From: Typha latifolia
Lineage: Eukaryota; Streptophyta; Magnoliopsida; Poales; Typhaceae
DNA length: 64,000 nt
NCBI GenBank assembly: GCA_019914945.1
Contig: CM034102.1
Coordinates: 2,283,501 to 2,347,500 of the forward strand
Reading direction: 5' to 3'
Positions 1 through 12,511 of this stretch are shown here, piece by piece. The notes beneath the pieces are model-generated. The model worked only from the letters and a program-made list of their open reading frames with translations, did no database searches and had not been told where the DNA came from. Position numbers and translations under genes: made by a program. Positions within the stretch are counted from its first letter, which is position 1; each line of letters starts with the position of its first letter.

Positions 1-301
1 TTTACAGTAGGTTTGCATTATGTGGAATGTTTCATTATACTTCACCTATTCCCAAAGAATACAAATCAGACATATGTTTAAATTAGTCACTATGCTTTCT
101 GCGATTATTGAATATAACGAGCTCGTTGATACTTGAAACTCACGAAGTGTTATTCTCTCTTGAATTTTTTGTTTCTTCACATCAAGTTTCTAACTACTTG
201 TTCTTCATGAAATGCTTCCAAGACTCTGACCCAAAGGGGTTGAGTAGATGCAGGAATCTTTGCGAAGTGCAGTGGAGTACTTATATATTAAATACAATAT
301 T

Positions 302-372
302 CTAGAATTACAGGAATTCCGGCCTTCTATTGAGTAGATGCTTGGGCATGCTATGCTAGAATTACAGGAATT
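302..372. repeat. Short imperfect direct repeat in kinase intron
   Basis: The 17-base string ctagaattacaggaatt occurs at 302 and again at 356, a period of 54. A second short string, ttgagtagatgc, occurs at about 240 and 330. The whole stretch 1-572 is otherwise without recognisable coding sequence and is read as the intron before the first visible kinase exon. No function is suggested. Confidence 0.6.
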
Positions 373-572
373 TCTACCTATTCTTTTTTCATGGTTAATA
401 CTTAATACCATATCCACTTTCTAGTTTCTGCTGCATATATTATACAAGATCTTACTCGCATTTTTTCGCTTACTTTTAATTTGGTTTGAACTTCAGGAAC
501 TCTTCTTTTATGTGGTGCATCATGTTCCCCAATTTACAGATTTATACTACTAATTCTATTTAATCCCTTCAG

Positions 573-2550
573 TTTTTCACTACGAAGCCTTTTGCTTGTG
601 ATCCATCAAGTCTGCCCAAGTATCCACCCAGCAAGGAGTATAATGCTAAGCTGCGAGATGAGGAAGCTAGGAGGTACTTTATTCTGTTGAAATAAGCATG
701 CTTAACAGAAATTTCTCAGAAATAAATAGGCATAAAAAATGATAATATTTGCTTATTGGTTCATGCTAAGTTTGCTGGTTCTTATCTCTGGTATTACTTA
801 TACACAGGCAAAGAGCAGCTGCTGTTAAAGGTCAGGAATCTGAGTCTGGGAGGAGGAAACCACTTCCTGTGTCAGATGCTGAATTGCAGGTATGTCATAA
901 ACATTTTTTTTGGGGTCAAAATCAAGACAATCATAGAAAGGGGAAAATACTACTGATAGTAGTGGCCATCAACACTCTTGTTGGGAGCCATGAAATACAG
1001 TATTACCTTCATGATTAAAGCAGCGATAAAAAGAATAACCTACAACTTTACCTAATATTATATCCATAGTCATAACTATTAATTAAACACATTTTCGTAG
1101 GTGCAATTATCCTTTTTCTGCTTACTCATCAGTGAAAGATTTCTCTTTAGAACAGAAATACATGTAAATTCTGAGTTATATCTTCGTAAACTGTTGGTAT
1201 CAGTTAGTTTGATCCATAATATAGCAGCCTAGTGATATACCTCTGATTGTGGATTAGTAGGGAATTTTTTTTTAAGCCACTTCAATGTTGATATAGTGTA
1301 GCTGTAAAATTTGTGTTCAATGGCTGGTGCAGAAACGACTAGTACATGAAAACCCCAAAAGCAGAAGTTACAAGTATATTCCACAGGAGGATGGCGGATC
1401 AAGTTTCCCAGTTGATCCTCTGGGAAAAACGGCAGAGAATGGTTCTCCTCATCGTGTTTCTCTTGTGTACCCTGGTCGTTCGTCCACTTCCTTTGGACGA
1501 CCAAATGGTCCAGAACAGAAGACATACAGATCATACATGCCTCAGGGTGGTGTTGCTGGTTTGTCTAACTTCTCAGGTCCTCTCGGAGCAAGAAGCAATG
1601 CTGAGAGGTTTGACAATCTCAGAGTTAATTCTAAGCATCCATACTTGCCAGAGGATCGATCGGGCTCATCATACAATCAAGCCGGTGTTGCTGATACCTC
1701 AGACAAGCAGGAATGGACCCATCACTTGCTGGATAGACCTTCCTCTTCTCATAAGAAGGATGATGGAGTTGGAAGAAAGGAGCCTATTGTGGTAATCTTG
1801 ATTTACTTTTCCTGAAGTAAATTGGATCATTATCTAAATAATGATTGAAGAGTAGTGACTTGTATTGACTCTTTAATAAAACCATGAAAAAGTTTTGTTC
1901 GGAAATTGCTGCCTATTGGGAATCAAAAGAAGCCTTAGGCTGCATCTGGAAGCTCTCACCATAGATAACAGAATGCCTGATGAGGTAAAGAAAAATCATA
2001 GGTGGAAAATCATAGACACAAAAAGTATATTACAATAAAACTCTGTTCGATGTCCTTAGATTTCCGATAGTTTTTCCAATTCAAATTTTACTACGATTAT
2101 TTTATTTTACAACACTCAAACCATTAACTTGATTCTATCTCTACGACCATAAGTATCTTATTTAGAATGTGCGTGATTAATGTAGAACATATAACCAGAT
2201 ATCCACTTCACTGACCCAAATGCCTACTTATCTTTACAGCAAGTAATTTATACTTTTTGTGTTTTATTTGGACTTAGTCTTTTAGTGGGAAAATTATTAC
2301 TCTTACTTTCTTCTAATGCTAATATTTTTGAATGTATGGACAGGCAAATGGCACGAAGAAGAACAGAATCCACTATTCTGGACCATTGATGCCTCCAGGA
2401 GGGAACATGGATGACATGCTCAAAGAGCATGAACGCCAAATCCAACAGGCAGTACGGAGAGCACGCTTTGACAAAGCGAAGGCAAAGCATTATGGTGAGA
2501 GATCAGAAGCCCTACTGTATGCTAGCAGGAACGGCAGATCAGATCGTTAA
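573..2550 (+). CDS. CDK-like Ser/Thr protein kinase, C-terminal part (gene enters from the left)
   Basis: Four exons are visible: 573-673, 808-889, 1333-1791 and 2344-2550. All junctions are GT-AG and in frame, giving the last 282 residues. The first exon reads FFTTKPFACDPSSLPKYPPS, the hallmark that follows the kinase domain in plant CDK-like kinases of the At1g54610/IBS1 type. The catalytic domain itself lies upstream of the window. The rest is the long basic, Ser/Gly-rich tail of this family, ending with MDDMLKEHERQIQQAVRRAR and a short basic C-terminus. These kinases are CDKC/CDK9-related and some are N-myristoylated, but the N-terminus is not visible here. It is tail to tail with the next gene. 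The function of the tail is not known to me. Confidence 0.85.
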
Positions 2551-3564
2551 GACGGTTGATTCAACCCTATTTTTTCTTCTTACTGTGATGATGTTGGGAG
2601 ATATTGACAGTGAATTGAATCAAGCTGCAGTCTTTGCTAAGCAGAGCTTCTGTACAGCAAAAATGGCATTATTAGCAAACAACTGGGAGTTTATATGTGT
2701 CGCCAATTCTTTTTAGAATCTTAAATATCTTTGTAGAAAGTCAAGGCTCCGTATTAGTATTGACACTAATACCTTCTTTAGATCAGTTTTCTCTAGGCTA
2801 AAATCGAGTTAAACACCAATTGTAAATTTCGTGGATCTCTGTTGGGTACTTGGGAAGCTGCTGAAAGATTTATTGCTGTTGAGTTGGCCTCAGTTAGAAC
2901 TTGAAAGCACTGTCTAGGGCAAAATCATCTCTTTAAAATCTGGAAAGAATTCATTTAGTCAAAATTTCTTCTATACCTGTTTTATTTTGATGGCTATAAG
3001 CTTATAATAATTTCGTTTAGGTTCCCCTTAGCTTTTCTTTGCTCAAATTTTTTACTGCCTGTTTGTACTGATTCTTTAGAGGGAAGGAAACACAAAAGGA
3101 ATGAATTAGTGCAACAATCTAAATTCTCAACACAGAAGGCATCATTTCTTTTCCAAGTACATTGGAGTATTGGACATTTTTCCTGTTCCACAAGCAAGAA
3201 TTCAAACTTAAATATTATACTAGACAAATGATGAAAAAGAGAAGGTGCCACAAGGAGACATCAGAATGAAGTATAAAGCAGAGTACATTTTAGAGTTCGT
3301 TTAAAAAGAAAGTGAACTTGTTCTCCCCTACGCCAAATCTCAATCATCTCAGGAGTACAAGATAAATACCCAAGCTATTTCTCTCTGTGAACATGCCTGA
3401 GCAACTAGTTGCTTTAAACTCGCATTAGATCATAACATCTAGATTTCAACATCATGTAGAATCCAATAAGAGGAACCCAAACAAAGAAGCAAGCATTAAG
3501 TTCATTACAGAAGTCGTAATATCAAAAACAAAATAGAAACAAAAACCATCAGAAGCGAAAATCA
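2551..3564. other. Tail-to-tail intergenic spacer with two 3' UTRs
   Basis: About 1 kb between the stop codons of two convergent genes. The left part is the likely 3' UTR of the kinase, the right part that of the minus-strand gene. Short open frames here show no family resemblance and no splice logic. I see no RNA gene or mobile element. Confidence 0.6.
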
Positions 3565-5760
3565 TCAGCGAACACGACGGCCTTTCTCTTCCTGTCCAAG
3601 TCCAAGTGACTTCTGTGCATTGGCAATTCCCTCTGGATCTGCAAGAGAGAAATTGAAAGAGTAACACTAGGTTTCTAACAGAAACTAGGGCAAAGAAAAG
3701 GCCAAAAGAAGGTTGGCATTCAGTACTTCAGAATGTGGAGATTTTCATCCAAAGCATGCAAGAGAGAAATAAACACGTAAACACAATCTCTTTTCATCAA
3801 ACAACAGTGAAGCTGAAAGTAATCACTGGCAACCATGAATTCATTTGGAGCAGAGTTGTCACTATGGTATCCTATAACTTTAAGGGGAAAAATGGATCAA
3901 ACTTTTTGTATGCAAACCTAATAAATTTGAGGCTCAATCAAGAAGCAACTGGGGAGTCGTACAACTGAAACTGCCGCATGTTGTTGCATATGAGTAAGTA
4001 ACAGAACATGAATAAGTAGGTACTTGCTCATCAGAAACAAAAAGAAAAAAGTATCTTGGTTAGAGTCTAAATCATCCGCTATCAAAATGAGGGCAAATGA
4101 GAAAAGATATCTAAAGTTATGATGGCACCTAGGAAGATTGTCTTGCCAACGTCTGCAAAATGCCACCTTAACTTCATCTCTCTAAGCATTTATTTTCCAG
4201 AAGCAATAATTCTTCTGAATTCAGTGTAATTGGCAAGTATGAGCTTGATGGTTGGTGGTAACTCAAATCTCATCCACCAATTTATCTAGATATTGTACTA
4301 CAGAAGTTATGATACAACTCTTATTTCAAAGGAAGTTAAAAAAAATGAAGTAACAGAGTATATGAAAAAAGTAATTAGACATGACGAGGATAGTCTCAAA
4401 GAAGAACTCAGCAAGAGGATGGAAAGGAGCAAGAGGAAAAAAAAAGCATTCACTTCCACATACTACTCTTAGACTTATTAAGTGCAGAAACTTACCCCAA
4501 AACTGTGTAAAGATGCGAAGGAAAAAGTTTAGGTTCCGAGAAGCATTATATGCCATGGCAGGAGGAAGGGGTTTCACAATAGTGTCCACGCTGAAAACAC
4601 ATCGCAGAAACTGCAAACATGACAGAGCAGAGAAATCAAACACCAAAATAATGTCTCCTAGATATCCATGCCTATGTATATACATACATGGACTAGGAGT
4701 TATGTGCCAGTCATGCAGATTAGCAAAGTGTCAGCGTCGAGGGAGTACGAAAATTGGCAGTTCAGCACATGACATATCCATGATACCCAAAGACAAATTC
4801 ATAAAATCTACGTTTTCCATAATTTTGCGCAGGGAAGCATTGTCATTTGAAAATGTGGCATCTATGCACAAGGAACTTACACCAAATCTGCTAAAATTTG
4901 GGAAAAATTTTATTTCATTAATTCTTTAGCTCTGCAAGATAAACGTCTGAGGTTGGTTTAGGCTCTAATTTTGGCTATTAGTTACAGAAGATTGGTTTTC
5001 CAAAATCTTTTTGCCCATTTATAGTGATGGAGATATAAGTATAAGCCCAGAATCAATACCACTTATCTAAATAATAAATTTAATGATTAGTGAGCACTGA
5101 CACAAAAAAGACTTCTCAACCTTTATCATTTACTAAACAGTTTGAAAAATCCTAAATTAGACTTCCAATCTATGCCTTATCATAACCTTGAAAGATAATT
5201 GATTAAAGCAAAGCAGTCATGTAACCACCATAAGACTAACATTCACAAAGAAAATAATTTACAAAAAAAAGAAACATCATAAATTTTCGACCTAACGAAC
5301 CCACCAAACGAACACCTCAATTAGTAAAGAAAATTCAATTGGGTATCCATAGTAACCCCCAAAAACCAAATTTTCCCACGCAAACAAGTTCATCCAACCC
5401 CAAAAGGAACGCACACAAAATATTTTTCAATAACCGCTCAAATCCACAACCAGCAACGCTTTCCCGGGTAGTAACCAAGAAATCTTCAATTAGGTACTAC
5501 GAAAACGGAAGGAAACTAAGCGAGTAAGTCGGGGAAAGGACCTGGAAGTTCCTCTGGAAGCTGTATCTGAGCTCGGGGTCGATCTCGGCCTCGTCGTCCT
5601 CATCCCCCAAGTCCTTGGAGGAGGAGGAGGACTTCTTGCGCGGCACGTGCATAGTGGGCGTGCCTCCGGGCTGGCTGGTGACCCGGAGCTTCGCGTCCTT
5701 GAACTTTTCGGGCTCCTCCTCGCCCCTCCATGGCGCCGAAGCCAATAGCTCCTTCTTCAT
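3565..5760 (-). CDS. Conserved small plant protein of unknown function, 135 aa
   Basis: Three minus-strand exons, 5760-5542, 4610-4496 and 3638-3565, join in frame to 135 residues. The N-terminus (MKKELLASAPWRGEEEPEKF) is followed by TPTMHVPRKKSSSSSKD and an acidic DEDDEAEIDPELRYSFQRNF. The second exon gives FSVDTIVKPLPPAMAYNASR and the last DPEGIANAQKSLGLGQEEKG, ending RRVR. The block IVKPLPPAMAYN...RIFTQF...DPEGIANAQ looks strongly conserved and I have a memory of it as a single-copy plant protein, but I cannot name the family. No signal peptide or membrane segment is visible. It is transcribed away from SDH6 from a shared 384-bp promoter, so co-expression with a mitochondrial gene is possible; that is inference. 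Confidence 0.8.
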
Positions 5761-6144
5761 CGCTCCAGGATAGAGAAGAACGATAAGAGACGACGAGGCT
5801 TACGTTGGTATCTTCAGGTAGCGATGGTCGGATTCGGGTTGAATCATCATAATTTCATCCGTACCCGAAACCAGCTTCACATAAACCATGGGCGATGTTG
5901 CGAGACGAGACCACTCACGGGTAGCCTCCCAATAAGCCTAAACGGGACAATCCGAGATCCAATTAAGCATTCACCCGACCCGATAATTTCAGCTAAAATG
6001 AACGAAGAACTCTTAACCGGGTACGGGTCTAATCAATACCCACCCGGTACCTATCGGGTCAGGACAAACATCCGCTTATCAAAACCACTCTTCTTCTCCC
6101 AAACCTAAGCCCACCTCGATCGAGAAGAGAGAGAGAGACGAGAG
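5761..6144. promoter_or_regulatory. Compact bidirectional promoter between the 135-aa gene and SDH6
   Basis: Only 384 bp separate the two divergent start codons, so both 5' UTRs and both promoters must fit here. The stretch contains many copies of the pentamer ACCCG or its complement CGGGT in both orientations. There is no clear TATA box. A GA-rich leader (6120-6144) precedes the SDH6 start. A site II type element is annotated separately. Confidence 0.65.
6107..6113 (-). promoter_or_regulatory. Site II element (TGGGCT on the minus strand)
   Basis: The bases aagccca read TGGGCTT on the other strand. TGGGCY site II elements bind TCP factors and are enriched upstream of plant nuclear genes for mitochondrial proteins. 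This one lies 32 bases before the SDH6 start codon, so it may fall within the transcribed leader. A short motif can occur by chance. Confidence 0.4.
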
Positions 6145-9117
6145 ATGGGAGAGAAGTCATCATCGTGGGGAATTCTTGGCGAGCACTTCGAGGAGGTGAA
6201 GGAGCACTGGAAGAAGAACTTCTCCTTCCTCGATTACTTCAAGAAGACTTATGGAAGGGAGAAGTCGCTCCCCAAATGGACCGAGGCTGATGTGGAGGAG
6301 TTCATCGCATCCGATCCCGTCTACGGACCTCAGGTATCGAATCTGGTTTGAGTTCTACTACCAAATCTTTCGCGCTTGTTTGGGTCGTTTGTTTGATGAG
6401 TTCTTGAGAATTCATTCGTTAGCTTTAATAAATTTTGCCCCTTTAGATTTGAGGGTTATGTATATCGTTGGATCGTTTTGGATCTTGATGCAGATTGGTA
6501 ATTTTTGGATTATTGATGTCATTTTCTCTTACATCTAGATCATGAACATGGTCTGGTCGCATGATGCAAGTTCAAACTAGACATTCAAGCTACAAAAATA
6601 TAAGTTGACACTAGAACGTCATGTAAAGAAACCTGCATGATATGTATGGATAATATGAACTTGCATAGTCTACTGAATCTTTGTGTGGTTTTTAAGATTC
6701 TTTTGCCTTTTTCTCTTGGTCATGATTTTCAGATTATCTTACTAATTTTTGGTTGTAGAACTTTCCTAACAGTGTTCTGGAAAAAAAATATGTCTGTTTT
6801 TGTAGTTGAAGGCTTTGAGGGAATCAAGGAAGTATGCAATGGTTGGAGCCGCTCTTGGTGCAGCACATTTAGGAGGTGTTTCCTTGAAATATTCAAAGAG
6901 CCCACATGGTATCACATCTAACCCGCTCTTTAAAATTGCTTTCTAACTTTTAATCCGAACTTATATAGCACATAATTACTTCAAAAAAAAAAAAAAACTT
7001 ATAAACCACACGACAAATTACTCTCCTCTAGAATTTATTGCAACTTCATTTTACAACTTGCTTCCTTATAAGTGTTCCCGGCCAGATTTTATGGAAGGGA
7101 AATGGAAAGAGAAAATGGGAGCTCATTTTTCACCTAGATAGAAAAGTGCTCATAATTTGACCTCAAAGAATCAATCTCAACTTTTAATGTGATGGCCCTG
7201 AGTGAAATCAAGGGACTGGTATATGCTTACTTGTTCTGCAATTTAATTATTGGGAATCTTGGGATGTAGATCATTTCTTATGGTTCTGATTATGTGCAAT
7301 ATGGAAGTATAAGATCCAATGGAAGAGTGGTAACAAAAAATGGATGCTCACATTATGGCCAATGGAAGAGCGATAGCAACAAGATTGATGCAGTGTCTTG
7401 TCTGTAGTGAACCAACACTCTGTTCACCCATTACCTGTTAAGAACAGAGAAACCAAAAATCATATGATCCTTAGGAGTCAGGGCTTCTACCTATGCATCA
7501 AGTGAGAAAAGTAGCCAGTTAAAGTGGCACCATATCCAAGCTTTTTTTCAATCTACAGCTTGGAAAGCATCTGTGATTTTAGTTTTGGTTTACATGTGTT
7601 CCAAGATGTAGATAGTTTGCTCAATGAAAACATACTTATTTACCCATACATGCACACGCAAACCCACAGCCACATATAGTTTTAGATATTGATGGTCTGT
7701 AGGCTGTAGGTTCTTACATGTTTCTATTCCATAATTAGGTCCTTAAATTTGGCTTTGGTGATTGCAGGTGTTATTTTGGCTACGGGGTTTGGAGCTCTCT
7801 GTGGTGCTGTGTTTGGATCCGAAGTAGCAGAACACTGGAATCAGCTCTACAAGATTGACAAGCAAGGCGCCAATCTCAGGTTTCTCTACTGGTGGGAGGA
7901 CAAAACCTTAGGTCAGCTCTCTCTTTAATCAAATTAGTATTTGTGTATCATCACATGCTCTTCGAAGCTTTACATTTATTTTGTTATGTGATTATTCATC
8001 ATTCATTAATAGCAAATGATCTGCCTGTCTATCACCCTAGTTTGTAAATCTGTAAGTGTTCCTCTGCTAACATTTAGTAATTAAACTTTAAGCTCTTTCT
8101 TGGCAATTACTGATCCGATTTCTTTCCATGTGTCATTTCTATCGTTGGATTAGCCTAGGATTTATCAACATGCCACAACTCCAGGTCGCACACATTATTT
8201 GGCCTTAACTAGGGCTGTTAGAAAAGTTCATTGGCTCTTGCAAGACTCATAAGCTCTGCGATGTAGAACTCAACTTGAACTCGGGCTCATGTAGAGCTCA
8301 GCTCGAGCTCTAAATGAGCCGAGCAAAGCTAAACTTAGCTCGCTCGAGCTCGGCTTGAATTAGCTTGATATATATATAATATAATATAGTATAATATAAT
8401 ATATATATTGTATATTTTAAAATTTACAATAATGTGGTGTAGCATAGTTGGTAATTTACTTCAATCTCAAATAGGATGATCTGGGTTCACTCTTGGATTT
8501 TACATGTCGAGTTGGCCCAGCTCGATAATCTTAGCAAGCCAAGCCGAGCCCATATTGTTAGGCTCGTCTCAAGCTCGAGCTAAACAAAACTGCAATCAAT
8601 TTCTAGCCGAACCAAGCTAAGATTGGCTCGTTTACACTCCTAGCCTTGACACCTGATAGACCGGATCGGGCTTGTGGTTCTTACTCTGCTTGACAGTGTA
8701 TGCAGTTGGGTAATCTGAGGGAGCTGACTGCTTTGATGGGGAATCTTTCTGATCCATTTACTTGAACTAAGTGGACTTGTTATTTTCTGTAAAGATCTAC
8801 TGCTGCCCTTTGAATGAGAAACCTGATATCTCTAGGCAATTACACACAGTTCAAGATTTTGTGAGGGAAACTTATCCGTATTAAGATCCCTAAATTCATC
8901 TTTGCTGGATCCATCAGGAAAGAAAAGATCTTTTTCTCCTTTATTTTTTCAGATGCAATGTTAGTTGTTAATGCCTAGTGTATTTTAACACTGATGCTCT
9001 ATGAGACACTGCTCCGCTGGTCCAAGTATGGAGCTACTTGATCATATTTGTTGCTTCTTTTATCTTTATTGATGTTTTCATTTTTGTGCTCGTCTGACAG
9101 GTAATCAAAGAAATTGA
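6145..9117 (+). CDS. SDH6: Succinate dehydrogenase subunit 6, mitochondrial
   Basis: Four exons (6145-6333, 6806-6908, 7768-7911, 9101-9117) join in frame to 150 residues. The last exon adds only NQRN and the stop. SDH6 is a plant-specific accessory subunit of complex II in the mitochondrial inner membrane. The N-terminal half has the family pattern: WGILGEHFEEVKEHWKKNFS, FLDYF, then LPKWTEADVEEFIASDPVYG. The second half has two Gly/Ala-rich hydrophobic stretches (YAMVGAALGAAHLGGVSLKY and ILATGFGALCGAVFGSEVAE) that would span the membrane, then QLYKIDKQGANLRFLYWWED. Length matches the family. The start follows a GA-rich 5' UTR and fits the conserved MGEKSS opening. No cleavable presequence is obvious, as is usual for this subunit. 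Intron 3 holds a MITE. Confidence 0.93.
8210..8642. mobile_element. Non-autonomous hAT-like MITE, 433 bp
   Basis: The element begins TAGGGCTGT and ends with the approximate inverse, ACACTCCTA, giving short terminal inverted repeats. It is flanked by GCCTTAAC (8202-8209) and GCCTTGAC (8643-8650), an 8-bp target duplication with one mismatch, the length expected for hAT transposons. The interior has GAGCTCGAGC/GGCTCG palindromic blocks near both ends and an AT-rich core at 8370-8420. There is no coding capacity. It sits in intron 3 of SDH6 and should be spliced out. Confidence 0.75.
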
Positions 9118-9834
9118 ACTCGGTTGGCCTATTCCTGCACTTGAAGAGCAAGTTGACTAGTGTGAAGCATCCATTTTGGGGCTTCCAGTATAAAAAAGCA
9201 TGCCACCTTTTGTTTAGCATATTTTTCAAATAAATAGCATGTTGTGAGACAACAATTCAGATAAACCCCATGTTTGAGATTTTTAAAGTGTTGTTTCCTG
9301 TTAGTTTGGTTATGATGGTTTCTTGATCCTCAAGCTTATCGTGCACAATAACAGTTCAATAATTTTAATTCAGACTGTTTCCTGGAGAGTGATATCCTCT
9401 TTGGCTCCTCAGAAAATGTCGTAAAAATTGTATTTACTTGGGATTATGGTGGATTTGAGACTCAGTTTACTTACTGTGACTGATGGTAAGGCTTGCCAAC
9501 AATTACCATGTAATCATAGGCGGAGTAATTGAAACAGTCTTTCCAGCAATGTTCCATCTCTTATATATAGACTCCTTTTTCTGTCTGAGTTATTCTTGGC
9601 ACTGAATTGTCTCATTGCTCTACTTTTGGGTGTGTACTTTCGTATACCAGATTGTGAGGGTTATACTTTATACTCTCTCTTCTTCTGAGGGCTTTAAATA
9701 AGTTTCTTTGCACATCATTCATTCATATTGTTTTCACTTAACAAGGAAGTGCAAATTGTCACTAAACAAGCAAGTGCAACTTGATATAGGATGCTTAACA
9801 CACCAATCATGCAATCCACTCCCAATCATAATGC
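9118..9834. other. 3' UTRs and spacer between SDH6 and OPR (convergent genes)
   Basis: About 700 bp between the stop codons of SDH6 (+) and the reductase gene (-). I see no open frame with family resemblance, no repeat and no RNA gene. Confidence 0.6.
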
Positions 9835-11570
<1,736 letters not shown>

Positions 11571-11585
11571 TGTTATCTTCCTATT

Positions 11586-11692
11586 TCTTCTTCTTCTTCT
11601 TCTTCTTCTTCTTCTTCTTCTTCTTCTTCTTCTTCTTCTTCTTCTTCTTCTTCTTCTTCTTCTCCTCTCTCTCTCTCTCTCTCTCTCTCTAG
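11586..11692. repeat. Compound (CTT)n-(CT)n microsatellite in OPR 5' UTR
   Basis: About 25 CTT units run from 11586 to about 11662, followed by about 14 CT units to 11692. On the coding strand this is (GA)n then (GAA)n, ending about 15 bases before the OPR start codon and about 50 bases downstream of a TATA box. The poly-Ser and poly-Leu open frames across it are artefacts of the repeat. Confidence 0.95.
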
Positions 11693-11745
11693 AGTTGCAG
11701 TTGACCTTTTGGAGTGTTAAGAAGAGTTTGCTATAAGTAGGGAAC

Positions 11746-11753
11746 TATTTATA
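11746..11753 (-). promoter_or_regulatory. Probable TATA box of OPR
   Basis: The minus strand reads TATAAATA, about 180 bases upstream of the start codon. This places the transcription start near 11715 and the microsatellite inside the 5' UTR. Position and sequence fit; there is no other support. Confidence 0.5.
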
Positions 11754-12511
11754 ACCAGTGAGGGAGCCTTCAAATGGCCAAGTTTGCCAAAAATATGATT
11801 AGATCCATCCAACAACTTCTTTGCTACTATTTTATTTCAAAGCATCAAAAGTAGCTGTCAAGAGATTAGACCCAGAAGTGGGTGGCAATTTAGAGAGCAA
11901 TAATGTACAACTTGCTGGTTAGATCTTAGCTTATTTTAGAACCACAATATAATAGGATTTTAATTTTAAATCAATTTATAAGCCCTTCGGATGCATTTAA
12001 AGTTTCAAATACATAATAGTCATACGTTCGATTCACCTGCATAGATATTGAAGTTGATATTTAGTATCTTTCACTAGAGAGTTATATGTGTATAGTTTAA
12101 ATTTATTATGATTACTTCCTAGAAGAGTTAATCTAGCGATCTAACTTATATAATGGAGAGTGTTTTAAGAAATATTTTATCCTCACAATAGACCCAATTA
12201 AAACAAGAAAAGATTGATTAAGAAATATTCTATCCCTTGTTCCTCAACATAAGAGACCCAATTAAGACAATTAAATAAAGATAACTACGTTTGTCTCATT
12301 AGTTTATATTTTCAACTTCCATTTGAAGCCAAACTTGAAAGAACAAAATTTGATAAACCTCTGGGTCAATTGGGATGCGGATGTAGACCAAGCTCCGAAG
12401 TAACCAAACCCGACCTGAACAAGCGGATCTTTGTGGTTGCTAGACCCGAATCCGCACCATAAATATCTATTTATTTATTTTCGTCCGAGAGGTAGAAGAG
12501 AGGAGAGAGAG

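Noticed and set aside
1346..1795. 149-codon frame in the kinase region
   Set aside because: Alternative frame over the third visible kinase exon; the other frame joins the flanking exons.
4381..4929. 182-codon plus-strand frame
   Set aside because: It overlaps the second exon of the minus-strand 135-aa gene, which has splice-site and protein-level support; composition is intron-like.
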